Source: Ariolimax columbianus (lineage: Eukaryota > Mollusca > Gastropoda > Stylommatophora > Arionidae). Taken from it: a stretch of 64,000 nt of DNA. Positions 1-10,082 of the stretch are shown piece by piece. The notes under the pieces are model-generated. The model saw only the letters and a program-made list of their open reading frames with translations. It was not told the origin of the DNA and searched no databases. Made by a program: the position numbers and the translations under genes. Every line of letters begins with the position of its first letter. Position 1 is the stretch's first letter. The stretch is from NCBI GenBank assembly GCA_036924085.1, contig JAVGWX010000002.1, positions 47,508,416 to 47,572,415 of the forward strand, in the 5' to 3' direction.

Positions 1-487
1 TGGCTGTCCCCAGCCTATCTGCAAGGCAGCAGTTGTTTATGATCAGAGTTGTCTCTCTTATGGAAGTTGTTTTACCAGACTATCGAGTCTTCACTACTCG
101 TGTCTATATGGTGCAATGATGATATGTGAGATGATATATGAGATGATATATGAGATGGACTGGTTTACCCGGAAGAGAGGCAGTCCAGTGTGTCTGTATC
201 CCAGGATCGTCACGTCCTGCCAGAAGCGTAGCATTTGCATGTGAGTGGGGTATCTCTTTCTCCCTTTATTTTCTTGGCTTCTATGCAGAGATGGTACGCC
301 TAGCATTCCCCGCCACCTGGGGTGTTGACACAGTGCGGCAGGTGTGCAATGTCCGCTGGTCTGCATCTCTTCTGCGTCCAGCATGATAGTTATATGGCTG
401 ATAACGTACATAGGTAGATATCGTAGCCGACGTGCATTTAGCCATAGGACAAGCCTGGTAATGTCACAGAGATGTTGTTCGCCTGGT
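1..487 (-). other. rDNA downstream tail, arm A
   Basis: Reverse complement of the tail at 38937-39600 in arm B. Shared landmarks include the stretch around 365-385 with GACGCAGAAGAGATGCAG, a GAGAAAATAAAG box near 270, and GGCTGTCCCCAGCC at the very start of the window. In both arms it directly follows the 3' end of 28S, so it probably represents 3' ETS plus attached sequence. Visible identity to arm B is lower here than in the 18S part. The element runs off the window edge. Confidence 0.75.
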
Positions 488-930
488 GTGCGGACAGCTC
501 TCATGGTCATTGGTTGAGTCTCGACAGTTCACAGTGAGGTGGCTGCTCTACTGTTTTCGACACCCCGACCAGGTACTAAGTCTTTAGTTGGTGGTTTCGC
601 ACCCCATCGCCGTATAAGGTGAGTATCAAGCAGTTGTCCGCCCGCTTTGATCGGCGGACGGCAAGGACCTCTTGCTGCGGCTCTACCGGATATGGCTGGG
701 GCGCAAGCCCCAGGTCCCGAGCATGTAGGAGCCTCCCATTGCAGTGGTGCTGAGATTTTGGGCGGGATTGCGGCTTACAAGGGTTCGGCCGTAATCCCCC
801 ACATGGTAGCCTCGCGCCATTGGCTTATCAGCCTGGTACGTGAACCAAAGTGTCTGCGGCTCCTCTCGATATGAGCTGGTTTTCCGTAGCAACGCCCTGT
901 CATTAGTAGGGTAAAACTGACCTGTCTTCA
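488..930 (-). pseudogene. 28S rRNA 3'-terminal relic, arm A
   Basis: On the minus strand this reads in 28S order. First comes a segment like the universal GTCAGTTTTACCCTACT, then a degraded CGAGAGGA sarcin/ricin-side stretch, then GGGATTACGGCCGAAC, and finally the last ~100 nt of the gene, ending near 488. Substitutions fall in normally invariant positions: the usual AACGCCTCTAAG reads AACCCTTGTAAG, and the CGAGAGGAACCGCAGG region is altered. The copy therefore cannot be a working 28S. It is preceded, in transcript order, by 18S pieces rather than by the 28S body. About 80% identical by eye to the arm B counterpart. Confidence 0.85.
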
Positions 931-1199
931 GATGGTCTATTTCCAGCACCCGTTCACTATTTGGTCAGACGAATTTATTGAGGGCTTTTGTTTGTCAATG
1001 ACCAGGTATTTGAAATCTGCGGTTTCTGCGGGGTTAAACACGATTTCCGTAGTGTTCTTTCATTAGAGTGTTTGAGAGCTGACTTGTCTTCCGTGAGTCT
1101 AATACCAGCGTACGTTCATTTTTAGACCCAAACGGTAGTGCTCTCGATTTGTCAGTCGTTCTACAGTATTGGCGTGTTCAGTCAAATAAAGCCGCAGGT

Positions 1200-1235
<36 letters not shown>

Positions 1236-1574
1236 GCGAGACAATCAAGTTACTTAGAGGGTGGCCCCAGATTTTCGAGGGTCTAATTCCAGCACATGTT
1301 CACTATTAGACCCCACGAAGGTGCTCTATTTTTGACTGTCATTCTACAGTATTGGCGTGTTAAGTTAATTTAAGCCTCAGGCTCCACTCCTGATAGTGCT
1401 CTTCCGTCAATTCCTTTGTCAGAACACTCGATGCAAACCAACCGAGCCACAGGGGGCATAACTCCATATTTCTGATGGTCTAAATCCAGCCCCAGTTCCA
1501 TATTAGACCCCAGAAAAGTTGTCTCGGCATGTCAATCATTTCAGTGTTGGCCGTGTTGAGTCAAATTAAGCCGC

Positions 1575-1618
<44 letters not shown>
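931..1618 (-). repeat. ~190-bp tandem units built from 18S and 28S pieces
   Basis: The 18S segment containing AAGCCGCAGG and CTTCCGTCAATTCCTTT occurs three times, at about 1190-1237, 1374-1420 and 1566-1618. Spacing is 184-192 bp. Between the copies lies a 28S-like segment containing TTCACTATTAGACC (near 1290; variants at 955, 1110 and 1495), which corresponds to the 28S stretch before the conserved GTCAGTTTTACCC region. Each unit therefore joins a piece of 18S around nt 1120-1180 to a piece of late 28S with short linkers, repeated at least three times. The last unit runs into ordinary 28S order. I know of no standard rDNA arrangement like this. Confidence 0.8.
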
Positions 1619-1623
<5 letters not shown>

Positions 1624-2790
1624 TTTGCAACCATACTTCCCCCGGAACCCAAACACTTTGGTTTCCCGGAAGCTGCCCGCAGAGTCATCGAAGCAACTCC
1701 TGCGGATCGCTAGTCGGCATCGTTTATGGTCAGAACTACGACGGTATCTGATCGTCTTCGCGCCTCTGACTTTCGTTCTTGATTAATGAAAACATTCTTG
1801 ACAAATGCTTTCGCAGTAGCTCGTCTTGCGGCGATCCAAGAATTTCACCTCTAACGCCGCAATACGAATGCCCCCATTTGTCCCTGTTAATCATTACCTC
1901 CAGTTCCGAAAACCAACAAAATAGAACCGAGGTCCTATTCCATTATTCCATGCACCATTATTCAGGCAGCCGAGGCCTGCTTTGAACACTCTAATTTTTT
2001 CAAAGTAAACGCGCCGGCCACCCAGGACGCTCAGCGAAGAGCACCCGTGGGAGAGAGCCGGCAGACGGTAGGGCAGGAGACAACGGGCAGTGAACCGGCG
2101 CGAGCCGGACCGCCCGCCTGCGCCTGAGATCCAACTACGAGCTTTTTAACTGCAACAACTTTAATATACGCTATTGGAGCTGGAATTACCGCGGCTGCTG
2201 GCACCAGACTTGCCCTCCAATAGATCCTCGTTAAAGGGTTTAAAGTGTACTCATTCCAATTACGGGGCCTCGAAAGAGTCCCGTATTGTTATTTTTCGTC
2301 ACTACCTCCCCGTGCCGGGAGTGGGTAAGTTGCGCGCCTGCTGCCTTCCTTGGATGTGGTAGCCGTTTCTCATGCTCCCTCTCCGGAATCGAACCATGAT
2401 TCCCCGTTACCCGTTACAAACATGGTAGGCATGTCACGTACCATCGACATTTGATAGGGCAGACATTTGAAAGATGCGTCGCCGGCACATGAGGCCATGC
2501 GATCAGCACAAAGTTATCCAGAGTCACCAGTGGGGACGCCGCAACCCCGCGAGGGGAAACGACGATTGGTTTTGAACTAATAAAAGCGCTCTTTCCGCGA
2601 GGGTCGGAGCTTGGTAAGCATGTATTAGCTCTAGAATTGCCACAGTTATCCAAGTAGGATCGTGTCATCTAAGGAACCTCGACTGATTTAATGAGCTATT
2701 CGCTGTTTCACCGTGAGACAGTGTGAACTTAGACATGCATGGCTTAATCTTTGAGACAAGCATATGACTACTGGCAGGATCAACCAGATA
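1549..2790 (-). pseudogene. 18S rRNA, 5' two-thirds, arm A
   Basis: The reverse complement begins at 2790 with a form of the universal CTGGTTGATCCTGCCAG start. It continues in order through AATTCCAGCTCCAATAGCG (near 2180), the GC-rich V4 loop (2010-2110) and AAAGGAATTGACGGAAG (near 1605), breaking off near 1549 after the GACTCAACACGG stretch. About 1240 of roughly 1800 nt are present and the 3' third is missing. Compared with arm B over the shared 620 nt I saw only about three differences. Two are in arm A at usually invariant sites: GAAACAGCGAATAGC for GAAACCGCGAATGGC. It is truncated, so not a working gene. Confidence 0.93.
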
Positions 2791-3426
2791 TCTGTCGGAG
2801 ACGTACGTACAGCACACACCGGTCGGCGGAGGAAGGGTGTGTAAAAAGCCTCAATGGGACGACGCCCGCAGGGACCGACTGACGGGACGGATGGACGGTT
2901 GTTCCACCCGTCCCTCACTCCGTCGACCTAGGACCGCCTGACAGGGGCCTCCCACACGCACCAGACGACCGACCGACCGGGCTCGCTTGAGGAGGGATGG
3001 CAGCGCTCTGTGCAGAACGGATCCCAATGACCTCGGCGATGAATTTCACTGGGACTAGAGACAATTTGGCCTTCCGGCCTGCCCTTCTCCGTAGGAGAAC
3101 GCAGGGCCTCGAGGCAACGATTCCTGCTTTCCATTTGCCGGTCACAAGCTCTTTGCGAGAGTCGGACCACCAGCGAGACGTACTATCGAGCTCTGCTATA
3201 AGCCTTAGATAAATCACCACGGACGGACCACGTTTCCTGATACGGACCAGACGAGCGCACCTCGGTGGAGGAGCCACTACAACAAACCGCACCCAATTCG
3301 CTCTACGGAGAAAGGCAGGCGAGCGTTTTCCGCAAGCCCGCGCTATCGCTCCGCCTGGCGGGACTGAGATCGCTTTACGAACACTGGTTGAAATTGAGTC
3401 GCTGCGGCGAGACAACTACCCCAGAT
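2791..3426 (-). other. Upstream spacer/5' ETS, arm A
   Basis: Sequence immediately 5' of the 18S start, about 98% identical to 37282-37914 in arm B. Homology stops at 3426, after ACCCCAGAT. A 166-codon open frame on the minus strand (2915-3415) is open in both arms. It has no ATG start, and almost every nucleotide difference between arms changes the amino acid, so I read it as ETS, not protein. Confidence 0.8.
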
Positions 3427-3937
3427 AGTTCTCATTCTGAATATAACAACTTTCTCATCTCTAGTTAAATCATTATAGTCTTAATATAACCGAAATGATT
3501 GTGTCTGTGGTAGACCGCCACCAGTCACGTATTAAACAAAAATTAGACAGACCATTCCGCCCCCCCCCCCCCCCCCTCCAAGCTACCACACGACAACGAA
3601 CTTTACCTACTAGCTCATTAGCGGACTAAACAGATGTTTTCTTTATCAGCCTGTAGTTTCCTTCTGGCCAACACTCTCACTATCCGTTACCAACTTTGTC
3701 GACTACCAAAGTTATACTCATTCGTGCTGTCCTTAGTACTGGATCTGAATCAGTACACCTGGAGATTGGAGAGAGAAGGTGTACATGGATATAGGTCACT
3801 CTCATGAAGAAACTAAAGACATAACCAAGCGTGTGACGCAGTGAAACCTACGGCGAGAGTTAAGGGGGGAGGGGGGAGGAGGGCTCTGAAGGCAGAGAAC
3901 ACTTGTCGAAGAACGTTTGAAGCCGAAAGCAGAGAAA
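3427..3937. other. No gene seen; C-tract and G-rich run
   Basis: Unassigned sequence just inside the arm A breakpoint. It holds a run of 17 C at 3560-3576 and a G-rich run at 3864-3883 (six G, A, six G, AGGA, three G) that could form a quadruplex. No coding signal. Confidence 0.6.
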
Positions 3938-4198
3938 CTAGTCTCAGGGGTCACAAATTATAACAAACTAGTCTCATGGGCCAAAAGTCATAAAAAAACT
4001 AGTTTCATGGACCAAATGTAATAAAAAACTAGTCTCATGGACCAAAAGTAATAAAAAACTAGTCTCATGGGCCAAAAGTCATAAAAAAACTAGTCTCATG
4101 GACCAAAAGTAATAAAAAACTAGTCTCGTTGACCAAAAGTAATTAAAAAGACCGTCTCATTGGTCAAAAGTCATAAACAACTAATCTCATTGGGCACA
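3938..4198. repeat. ~31-bp tandem array, about 8 units
   Basis: Diverged units with ACTAGTCTCATGG followed by CCAAAAGT and an A-rich spacer. Spacing varies from 30 to 33 bp and the last units are the most degraded. No open frame of note. Confidence 0.9.
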
Positions 4199-4689
4199 AC
4201 GACCGAAATTAGTGTTGTTGCAACGATGTCAACTCTACTGAGGATTCCATTGACCTTGTCAACAAACACAACTATGATGCATGAAGCCACGCCTCTATGA
4301 ATTCCTTTGTCCGGCTATGGAACCATCAGAAGCTTTTACTGAAAACCTAGTCACGGATTTACTTAACTTTTGTTGTGCCCCTCCTGATGTACGGTTGCGA
4401 AACCTGGACAATCTGGCAGAGCTAACAGAAGCGCATTTTTGCGATCCACTGGTATCATTGGTCACCCAACAGACAGACCTGGAAAACACACTTAGCATGC
4501 TAAACCGCCGCCGTTTATTTCTACTTCCTTGTTGAGGAGACCCAATATAATGGTAATCCGTTGACTCAACGTCATAGAATCTTGATGTCAAATTGACAAA
4601 CTTTTGTCGGTAACTATATTGTGATTATCGGTCTTGTCGTTAGGGACTCAGTCGCTGCTCGTCTATTATTGACTGTCGTCTTCTTGTCT
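4199..4689. other. Unassigned stretch
   Basis: Contains an 84-codon open frame (4281-4535, plus strand) with ATG but no recognisable domain, and a second frame on the other strand. I see no family resemblance, splice context or repeat, and would not call a gene. Confidence 0.4.
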
Positions 4690-5035
4690 TTACCGTGTGG
4701 TTTATTGTTTGGACAGCAGCATGTCCGGGTAACATCATGGCCAGGTGAAACGCGCTGAACAAGCTCCTACCTCACTCCCTCGAAGGGCTTCTGGTAACAG
4801 GATGAATCACAGTAGTCTTGCCAACGAGGTGGGGATCCACACTGCAATCGACTTCATGGTGAGCGTAATAATGAGACTCGCATTGCACTAAAGCTAGGAA
4901 GACCACGATCCGCCTTCTTAAGTACACTTCGAGATTTAAGGAAAACCACAGTAACCTGCCACCAAACAATGAATTATATAAACGCAGTACGAGTAGTTTC
5001 TATCAACAACAACAGCAGCAACAACAACAACCTTT
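4690..5035 (+). mobile_element. SINE-like repeat, family C, with CAA tail
   Basis: The segment 4916-4970 (AGTACACTTCGAGATT followed by CCACAGTAACCTGCCACC) recurs in reverse orientation near 43665-43730, 57935-57990 and 60760-60815. After it the sequence becomes AT-rich and ends in CAACAA repeats at 5007-5032, a typical retroposed tail. No reading frame. The head boundary near 4690 is approximate. Confidence 0.65.
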
Positions 5036-5279
5036 CTAAACTTCTATTGTTTAGCGAAACCATTAACATAATTATGAAGTCGCCTGCAACTTTAGCAAAG
5101 AAAGGATAAGCGCTATAGCTCAAGCTACGTTAGCGTGATCTAAAAGTTGTCAATATAATAATTCAATAATGATTGTCTATGCTCTTTCATTGATTAGCCT
5201 TCATTATATGTACGAGATTTAAGCGTTTGTTGTTTACATCAAATAGTAAAGCTGTTAAATATCATGGTGCAGATAAGTC

Positions 5280-5600
5280 ATCATCATCATGTAGCATGCC
5301 CTTTGCAAACGTCGTTCTCATGACAGCCGCATGTACCACTCCCGATCTTCGGCAAGCTCACCCGATTCCCTCAATGGCATCTTCAGAACATCTTTGATGT
5401 GTGTCGATCTTCTCTTTTTCGGCCTCTGCGCCGCTTTCCAGGTATCACGCCCTCCAGTATCGCCTTTTTCTAAACCGCTGTGACGTTTGATGTGGCCAAA
5501 GTATTTTGAGTTTCCTAGACGTAATGATGTTTACGAGCCAATTGTGTTCTATATCCAACTCCCCTAAGACGTCTGTTTTTATTTTATCGCCATCTTTTTC
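5280..5600 (-). pseudogene. LINE C-terminal fragment
   Basis: Reverse-complement translation gives a broken frame resembling the C-terminal end of RTE-like LINE proteins. A KYFGHIKRH-like motif is followed by a Gly/Arg-rich stretch and a short helical end with a W-R-R pattern. The DNA is similar to 23090-23500 (both carry TGTGACGTTTGATGTG-like sequence, TGTGGCGTTTGATGTG in the other), so the two are copies of one LINE family. Frameshifts make it inactive. No reverse transcriptase is left. Confidence 0.7.
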
Positions 5601-5850
5601 GTTGAAATCAGTATGAATATAAAATATATCTCATTGATTGTGCGCATACATACAGGACGGCACGATCTGCCCTCAACTGAGAACGACGTTTAAGGAAGAG
5701 AAAATAAACCAACGTTCGTCTAATTCAATCAGGATCTCACGGGTACACCCGAGAGACACGTAGCACGACCATTGGGTTACAGGGAACACCAGTTGAAAAA
5801 TCCTGACCTTCAGTCTGATGCAGTGGCGGGACGAGCTGTGGTGAACGACG

Positions 5851-6250
5851 CAGTGATGAAGAGATACAGGTTTAGTTGACCAGGGCAGTTATGGGTACTC
5901 TACAGAATGATGAAGAGATACAGGTTTGAGTTGACCAGGGCAGTTATGGGTACTCTACATAATGATGAAGAGATACAGGTTTGAGTTGGCCAGGGCAGTT
6001 ATGGGTACTCTACATAATGATGAAGAGATACAGGTTTGAGTTGACCAGGTCAGTTATGGGTACTCTACAGAATGATGAAGAGATACAGGTCTTAGATGAC
6101 CAGGTCAGTTATGGGTACTCTACAGAATGATGAAGAGATACAGGTTTGAGTTGACCAGACCAGTTATGGGTACTCTACATAATAATGAAGAGATACAGGT
6201 TTGAGTTGACCAGGGCAGTTATGGGTACTCTACAGAATGATGAAGAGACA
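5851..6250. repeat. 55-bp tandem array, about 7 units
   Basis: Unit begins GATGAAGAGATACAGG and includes GTTATGGGTACTCTAC. Copies differ at a few positions (ACAGAAT/ACATAAT). The last unit runs into unrelated sequence at 6250. Close copies suggest a fairly recent expansion. Confidence 0.95.
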
Positions 6251-6568
6251 GACGATCTGACCAATGCATATGTGCAGAGGATGGTAGATTTGGGAAGAGG
6301 GGAGAAAATGTGTCTGTCTGAAAAGATCCGAAGATCACGAAATCAACACCAGACTGGGACTCGACGTATACGATCTGCTGGCTGCTTGAACGGAGATACG
6401 GAACATTTATAGGAATGTCCCCTACATGATGATGTTGGTTCCTAGAATCAAGAAATAGATCTACAGTCCAGAGCACTCGGCCATCATGTCTAATCTTCTA
6501 TAGCCGCCTCTTACGGCATACCGGACAGGTTACAGTCTTATCTTTCATAGCTTTCAAGTTGAGTGATG

Positions 6569-6676
6569 CTATAATCCGTCTTTTAATTCATGAACAAGGT
6601 CCGAAGCAATTTTCTACTAAACTGCATGTTAGATCCAAATGACTTTTCACATGCAGTCTTAGAATATCCATAACGT
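6569..6676 (+). repeat. Left arm of 108-bp inverted repeat
   Basis: About 88% identical by eye to the reverse complement of 9602-9709. Shared stretches include TTTTAATTCATGA, AAGGTCCGAAGCAATT and ACTAAACTGCATGT. The two arms bracket about 2.9 kb holding the LINE relic at 6878-8503. Confidence 0.85.
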
Positions 6677-6877
6677 TATGCAAATATTGTTTTCTCTAAG
6701 AAATTTGATGTATTTTGAAAACAATTATTCATTAGTCTATGTTAAAAGCAACCTCAGTGAATAAGACATAATTTTAACATGTTTAAGGTACACAGATGTG
6801 CTGTTTTAAAAATAGATGTTTTGACTTTCATATACGATTTCCTGATTTTCCCGTGCACCAATTAGACACTTTGTCGA

Positions 6878-8503
6878 ATGCGGTTAATAACAAACGTCAT
6901 TCATGCGAACCCGTCTAATAGTTATAGGCGTATACGCCAGTGTTGGGATGAGGGGGCCGTTTCACAGGCCACGAGAGACGCCAACATAATCACCCTTTAC
7001 AAGAAAAAGGGAGACGGAGGAGTCTGCAACAATTACATAGGAATATCGCTCCTCAACACCGTAGGCAAAGTGTATGCTCGCATCATCCTGTGCAGGTTTC
7101 GAAAGCTGGCCGACAGGGTGTACCTGGATTCTCAGTGTGGTTTTTGCGCAGAAAGGTCCACCTTTGATATAGTCTTTTTACTGAGACAATTGCAAGAGAA
7201 ATGCAGAGAAATGCGCCATTTCTTGCCTTCATCGACTTCACCAAGGCATTCGACCTGGTAAGCAGAGAGGATCTTTTTAAAGTTGTGTTTTAAGTTGGCT
7301 GCCCATCTAAGCTACTGAACATGAATTGGTACAGTGCTGCATGACGGTCAGAAATCTGAGGACTTCGACATTAACAGCGGAGTTAAACAAGGCTGCGTTC
7401 TGACTCCGACTCTATTCGTCATTTTCTTTGCCATCGTGCTTAAACAAGCATTTGGAATTGCCACAGAGTGGTTTTTCTGCATACTAGGTCAGTTGGGAGA
7501 CTATCCAATCTAACCAGACTGCGAGCAAAACGTCAGAGAAAGGAGACTGTCAGATGGGAGACTATCCAATCTAACCAGACTGCTAGCAAAAAGTAAGAGA
7601 AGGGAGACTGTCAGATGGGAGACTATCCAATCTAACCAGACTGCTAGCAAAAAGTAAGAGAAGGGAGACTGTCAGATGGGAGACTATCCAATCTAACCAG
7701 ACTGCTAGCACAACGTCAGAGAAGGGAGACTATCATTCGGGATAGGCTCTTAGCAGACGATGCTGCTCTGGTCACCCACACCAAACCCAAATTACAGATC
7801 CTTGTTAAAAGGTTGGCAAAATCGTGTGATCTGTTTGGACTCACCATCAGCGTACAAAAAACAAAAGTGATGATTCAGGGTGCAGATCCCCCAGACATTA
7901 TCTTAAACGATAGATATGACTTTAACTACCTCAGATATATCATCACCGACAACCTTTCACTGCTGCAGAAGCGATTAGGAATGCCCTCATCAGCACTTCT
8001 GAGGCTCTCACAAAAAGTGTGGAATAACATCATAATGACCATCTCCACACAGGTTGATGTGTACAGATAATGTGTTATTAGTACCCTGCTCCATATGGGC
8101 TCTGTATGTCTATCGTGAAAAACAGGCTACATGCTTTTCATATGCGCTGCCAGAGATACATACTTGGAATTTCATGGAGTGACAAAGTGACTAACAGTGA
8201 CGTGTTGGACAGTGCAAAGATTGCCAGTTTAGTTACGATGCTCCACCAGCGCCGCTTGCGGTGGCTTGGTCACGTGTGCAGAATAGAGGATGGGCGAATA
8301 CGAAAAGATATTTATACGGAGAGCTGACTACGGGCAAACGTGAAATAGGTAGACCCTTCCTCCGCTACAAAGATGTTTGCAAGCGTGGCCTGAAGACGTT
8401 GGATATGAACACCTGTAACTGGGAGGAACTTGTCAAAGACAGACCTGGCTGGAGGCAGGCTTTGTGTGTTGATCTGCAGGCAGGAGAAGACAAGATGCGT
8501 TAA
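6878..8503 (+). pseudogene. LINE reverse transcriptase relic (RTE-like)
   Basis: Non-LTR retrotransposon polymerase that would copy its own RNA at a nicked target. Blocks in order: NNYIGISLLNTVGKVYARII (finger/palm, 7027-7090), CGFCAERSTFDIVF (7137), INSGVKQGCVLTPTLF (7372-7420), the catalytic region read as LADDAAL (7750), GLTISVQKTKVM (7837), then RRLRWLGHV (8250), GELTTGKREIGRPFLRY (8319) and a W-R-W C-terminus (8450). The catalytic DD pair is present. At least four frame breaks and stops, plus an internal tandem expansion (7495-7740), make it inactive. The endonuclease domain is missing, as expected of a 5'-truncated insertion. Confidence 0.93.
7495..7740. repeat. 61-bp tandem array inside the LINE ORF, 4 units
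   Basis: Unit starts GGGAGACTATCCAATC and includes AACCAGACTGCTAGCA. Starts near 7495, 7556, 7617 and 7678. It sits exactly where the LINE should encode the RLSNLTRLRAK-type segment just before the catalytic ADD motif, so the unit is LINE coding sequence amplified in place. A period of 61 shifts frame with each copy. Confidence 0.93.
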
Positions 8504-9601
8504 GATGCAGACTCCAAACGTGTGCGGCAAAAGCAAGGACAGTAATTGACTGTTCCCTCTCTAGTGTAAAGTCCATTGTCTCTCAAGACTGACAGGATAC
8601 CAGTTAATACACATTAATAGTTATTTTGGTTATTGTGACATATAGTTGCTTTTTCAAACCTTATATTGATTTCAATTTCATAATGAGTTTGAAGTGTACA
8701 TTTATAACAATGCAGAAGGTTACCGGTTTACTATAACAGTTCTTCCGCAGGGAATCTAAGATGGGTAATTTATATTGCGATATTCGTGACCCAGAGAAAA
8801 GAACGCAATTGGCGTTTGGTCTGGATAGATCATCCTTTTACCGTTGGATTGGACAGGACTCAGAGTGCACTCATGTCAAGCAATGAAGGCAAATTAAATT
8901 TGACGATGTAATAAAACGGGAGATATCAAAACTGTTGACGAAGAATCAACTTGTTTCTCGCCGGAAACTAAAATGAACATTAGAGCTTGTGTGGGCTAAA
9001 GTCAGACAAATTTCCGAACAGAACAGGACATTTAAAATGTGTGATGTTGAAGTGCTCACACGTGAGTACTTTTAAAAATAGACATTCAGTTACTGAAGAA
9101 GTAAGTTGAACATGTGCTCCGGGAAGAAGAACAGTTCTGCCAACGAGATGTATTATGTTCAGCCAGTAACAATTGTCCACCTCTCTGAATCGACAGATTC
9201 GGATGATTAATAATAGTTTGTGGACATACTGATTAGCAGACTTGGATGAATTAAGTGTACATACAATAGTAATACATTGCACTATTCAAATGCATTACTC
9301 AACATAAAATTAGCTGCGTAGTTGATATAACCTTGGGGGTCTAAGGGTGACAGAAGGGATGTACTAACTATTGCATATTGGTGCCATTTTTACAATTGTG
9401 CATAAAGGGAACACAAACAATCAATTTATCTATCAAGACATAAAGGAGATACGCCTTTGAACAGAATGCTGAGAAATTAAGCTGCGTACTGTAAAATCTT
9501 AAATTTAATGTAATTTATTCGCAATGTTCCCAAATGATCAAAAGAATTCGCCGATATGCAAATGTCTTAACATCTATGAGCTAAATAATATCAATGTTTT
9601 A
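8504..9601. other. Unassigned AT-rich stretch
   Basis: No recognisable coding, repeat or RNA feature. A 100-codon open frame (8980-9282, minus) shows no family resemblance. Confidence 0.4.
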
Positions 9602-9709
9602 GCGTCATGGATATTTTAAGGCTGCATGCGAAAACTCATTTGGATCTGACATGCAGTTTAGTGCATAATTGCTTCGGACCTTGGTCATGAATTAAAAGAC
9701 GGACTATGA
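9602..9709 (-). repeat. Right arm of 108-bp inverted repeat
   Basis: Partner of 6569-6676, see that entry. Outside the arms the flanks do not match, so the repeat ends sharply on both sides. Confidence 0.85.
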
Positions 9710-9711
9710 CA

Positions 9712-9870
9712 GACTGTCAGAGTCAAGGAAAACACTCGCCGTTTGTTTACTTGTGTCCTGTCAGAGTAAGGAAACACGCATGCCGTTTGATTACTTGTGT
9801 TCTGTCGGGTTCGTGCAACACGTGCGCCGTTTGTCTAGTTGTGTCCAATCAGGGTCAGTTACCACGCGAG
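9712..9870. repeat. ~46-bp diverged tandem array, 3-4 units
   Basis: GCCGTTTG recurs at about 9738, 9782 and 9828, each followed by T-rich TACTTGTGT-like sequence and preceded by CAC/ACG-rich sequence. Directly abuts the right inverted-repeat arm. Confidence 0.75.
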
Positions 9871-10082
9871 CCGTTTCTCGTGTATTCTCGGAATTGAGCC
9901 CTTTCTAGAATTAATCGCACGTTCTCAAGCGTTCAAACATGAACAACGACTATCTGTTATGACATGCACGCCCTGAAATAAAGCCCATAATGACTGCATG
10001 GCTGAACGCAATGTCGTCTCTCACGTGTCCGTCCACATATCTCATTCCACCTTGTTTAAGTGACTTCTTTCACGGCCACTGC

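Noticed and set aside
2414..2668. 84-codon frame identical in both rDNA arms
   Set aside because: It is the 18S rRNA sequence translated.
1549..2790. Functional 18S rRNA gene
   Set aside because: The 3' third is missing, and invariant positions are changed.
2915..3415. 166-codon frame conserved in both rDNA arms
   Set aside because: Starts at a non-ATG codon, lies in the 5' ETS, and nearly every difference between arms changes the residue, so no protein-level constraint is seen.
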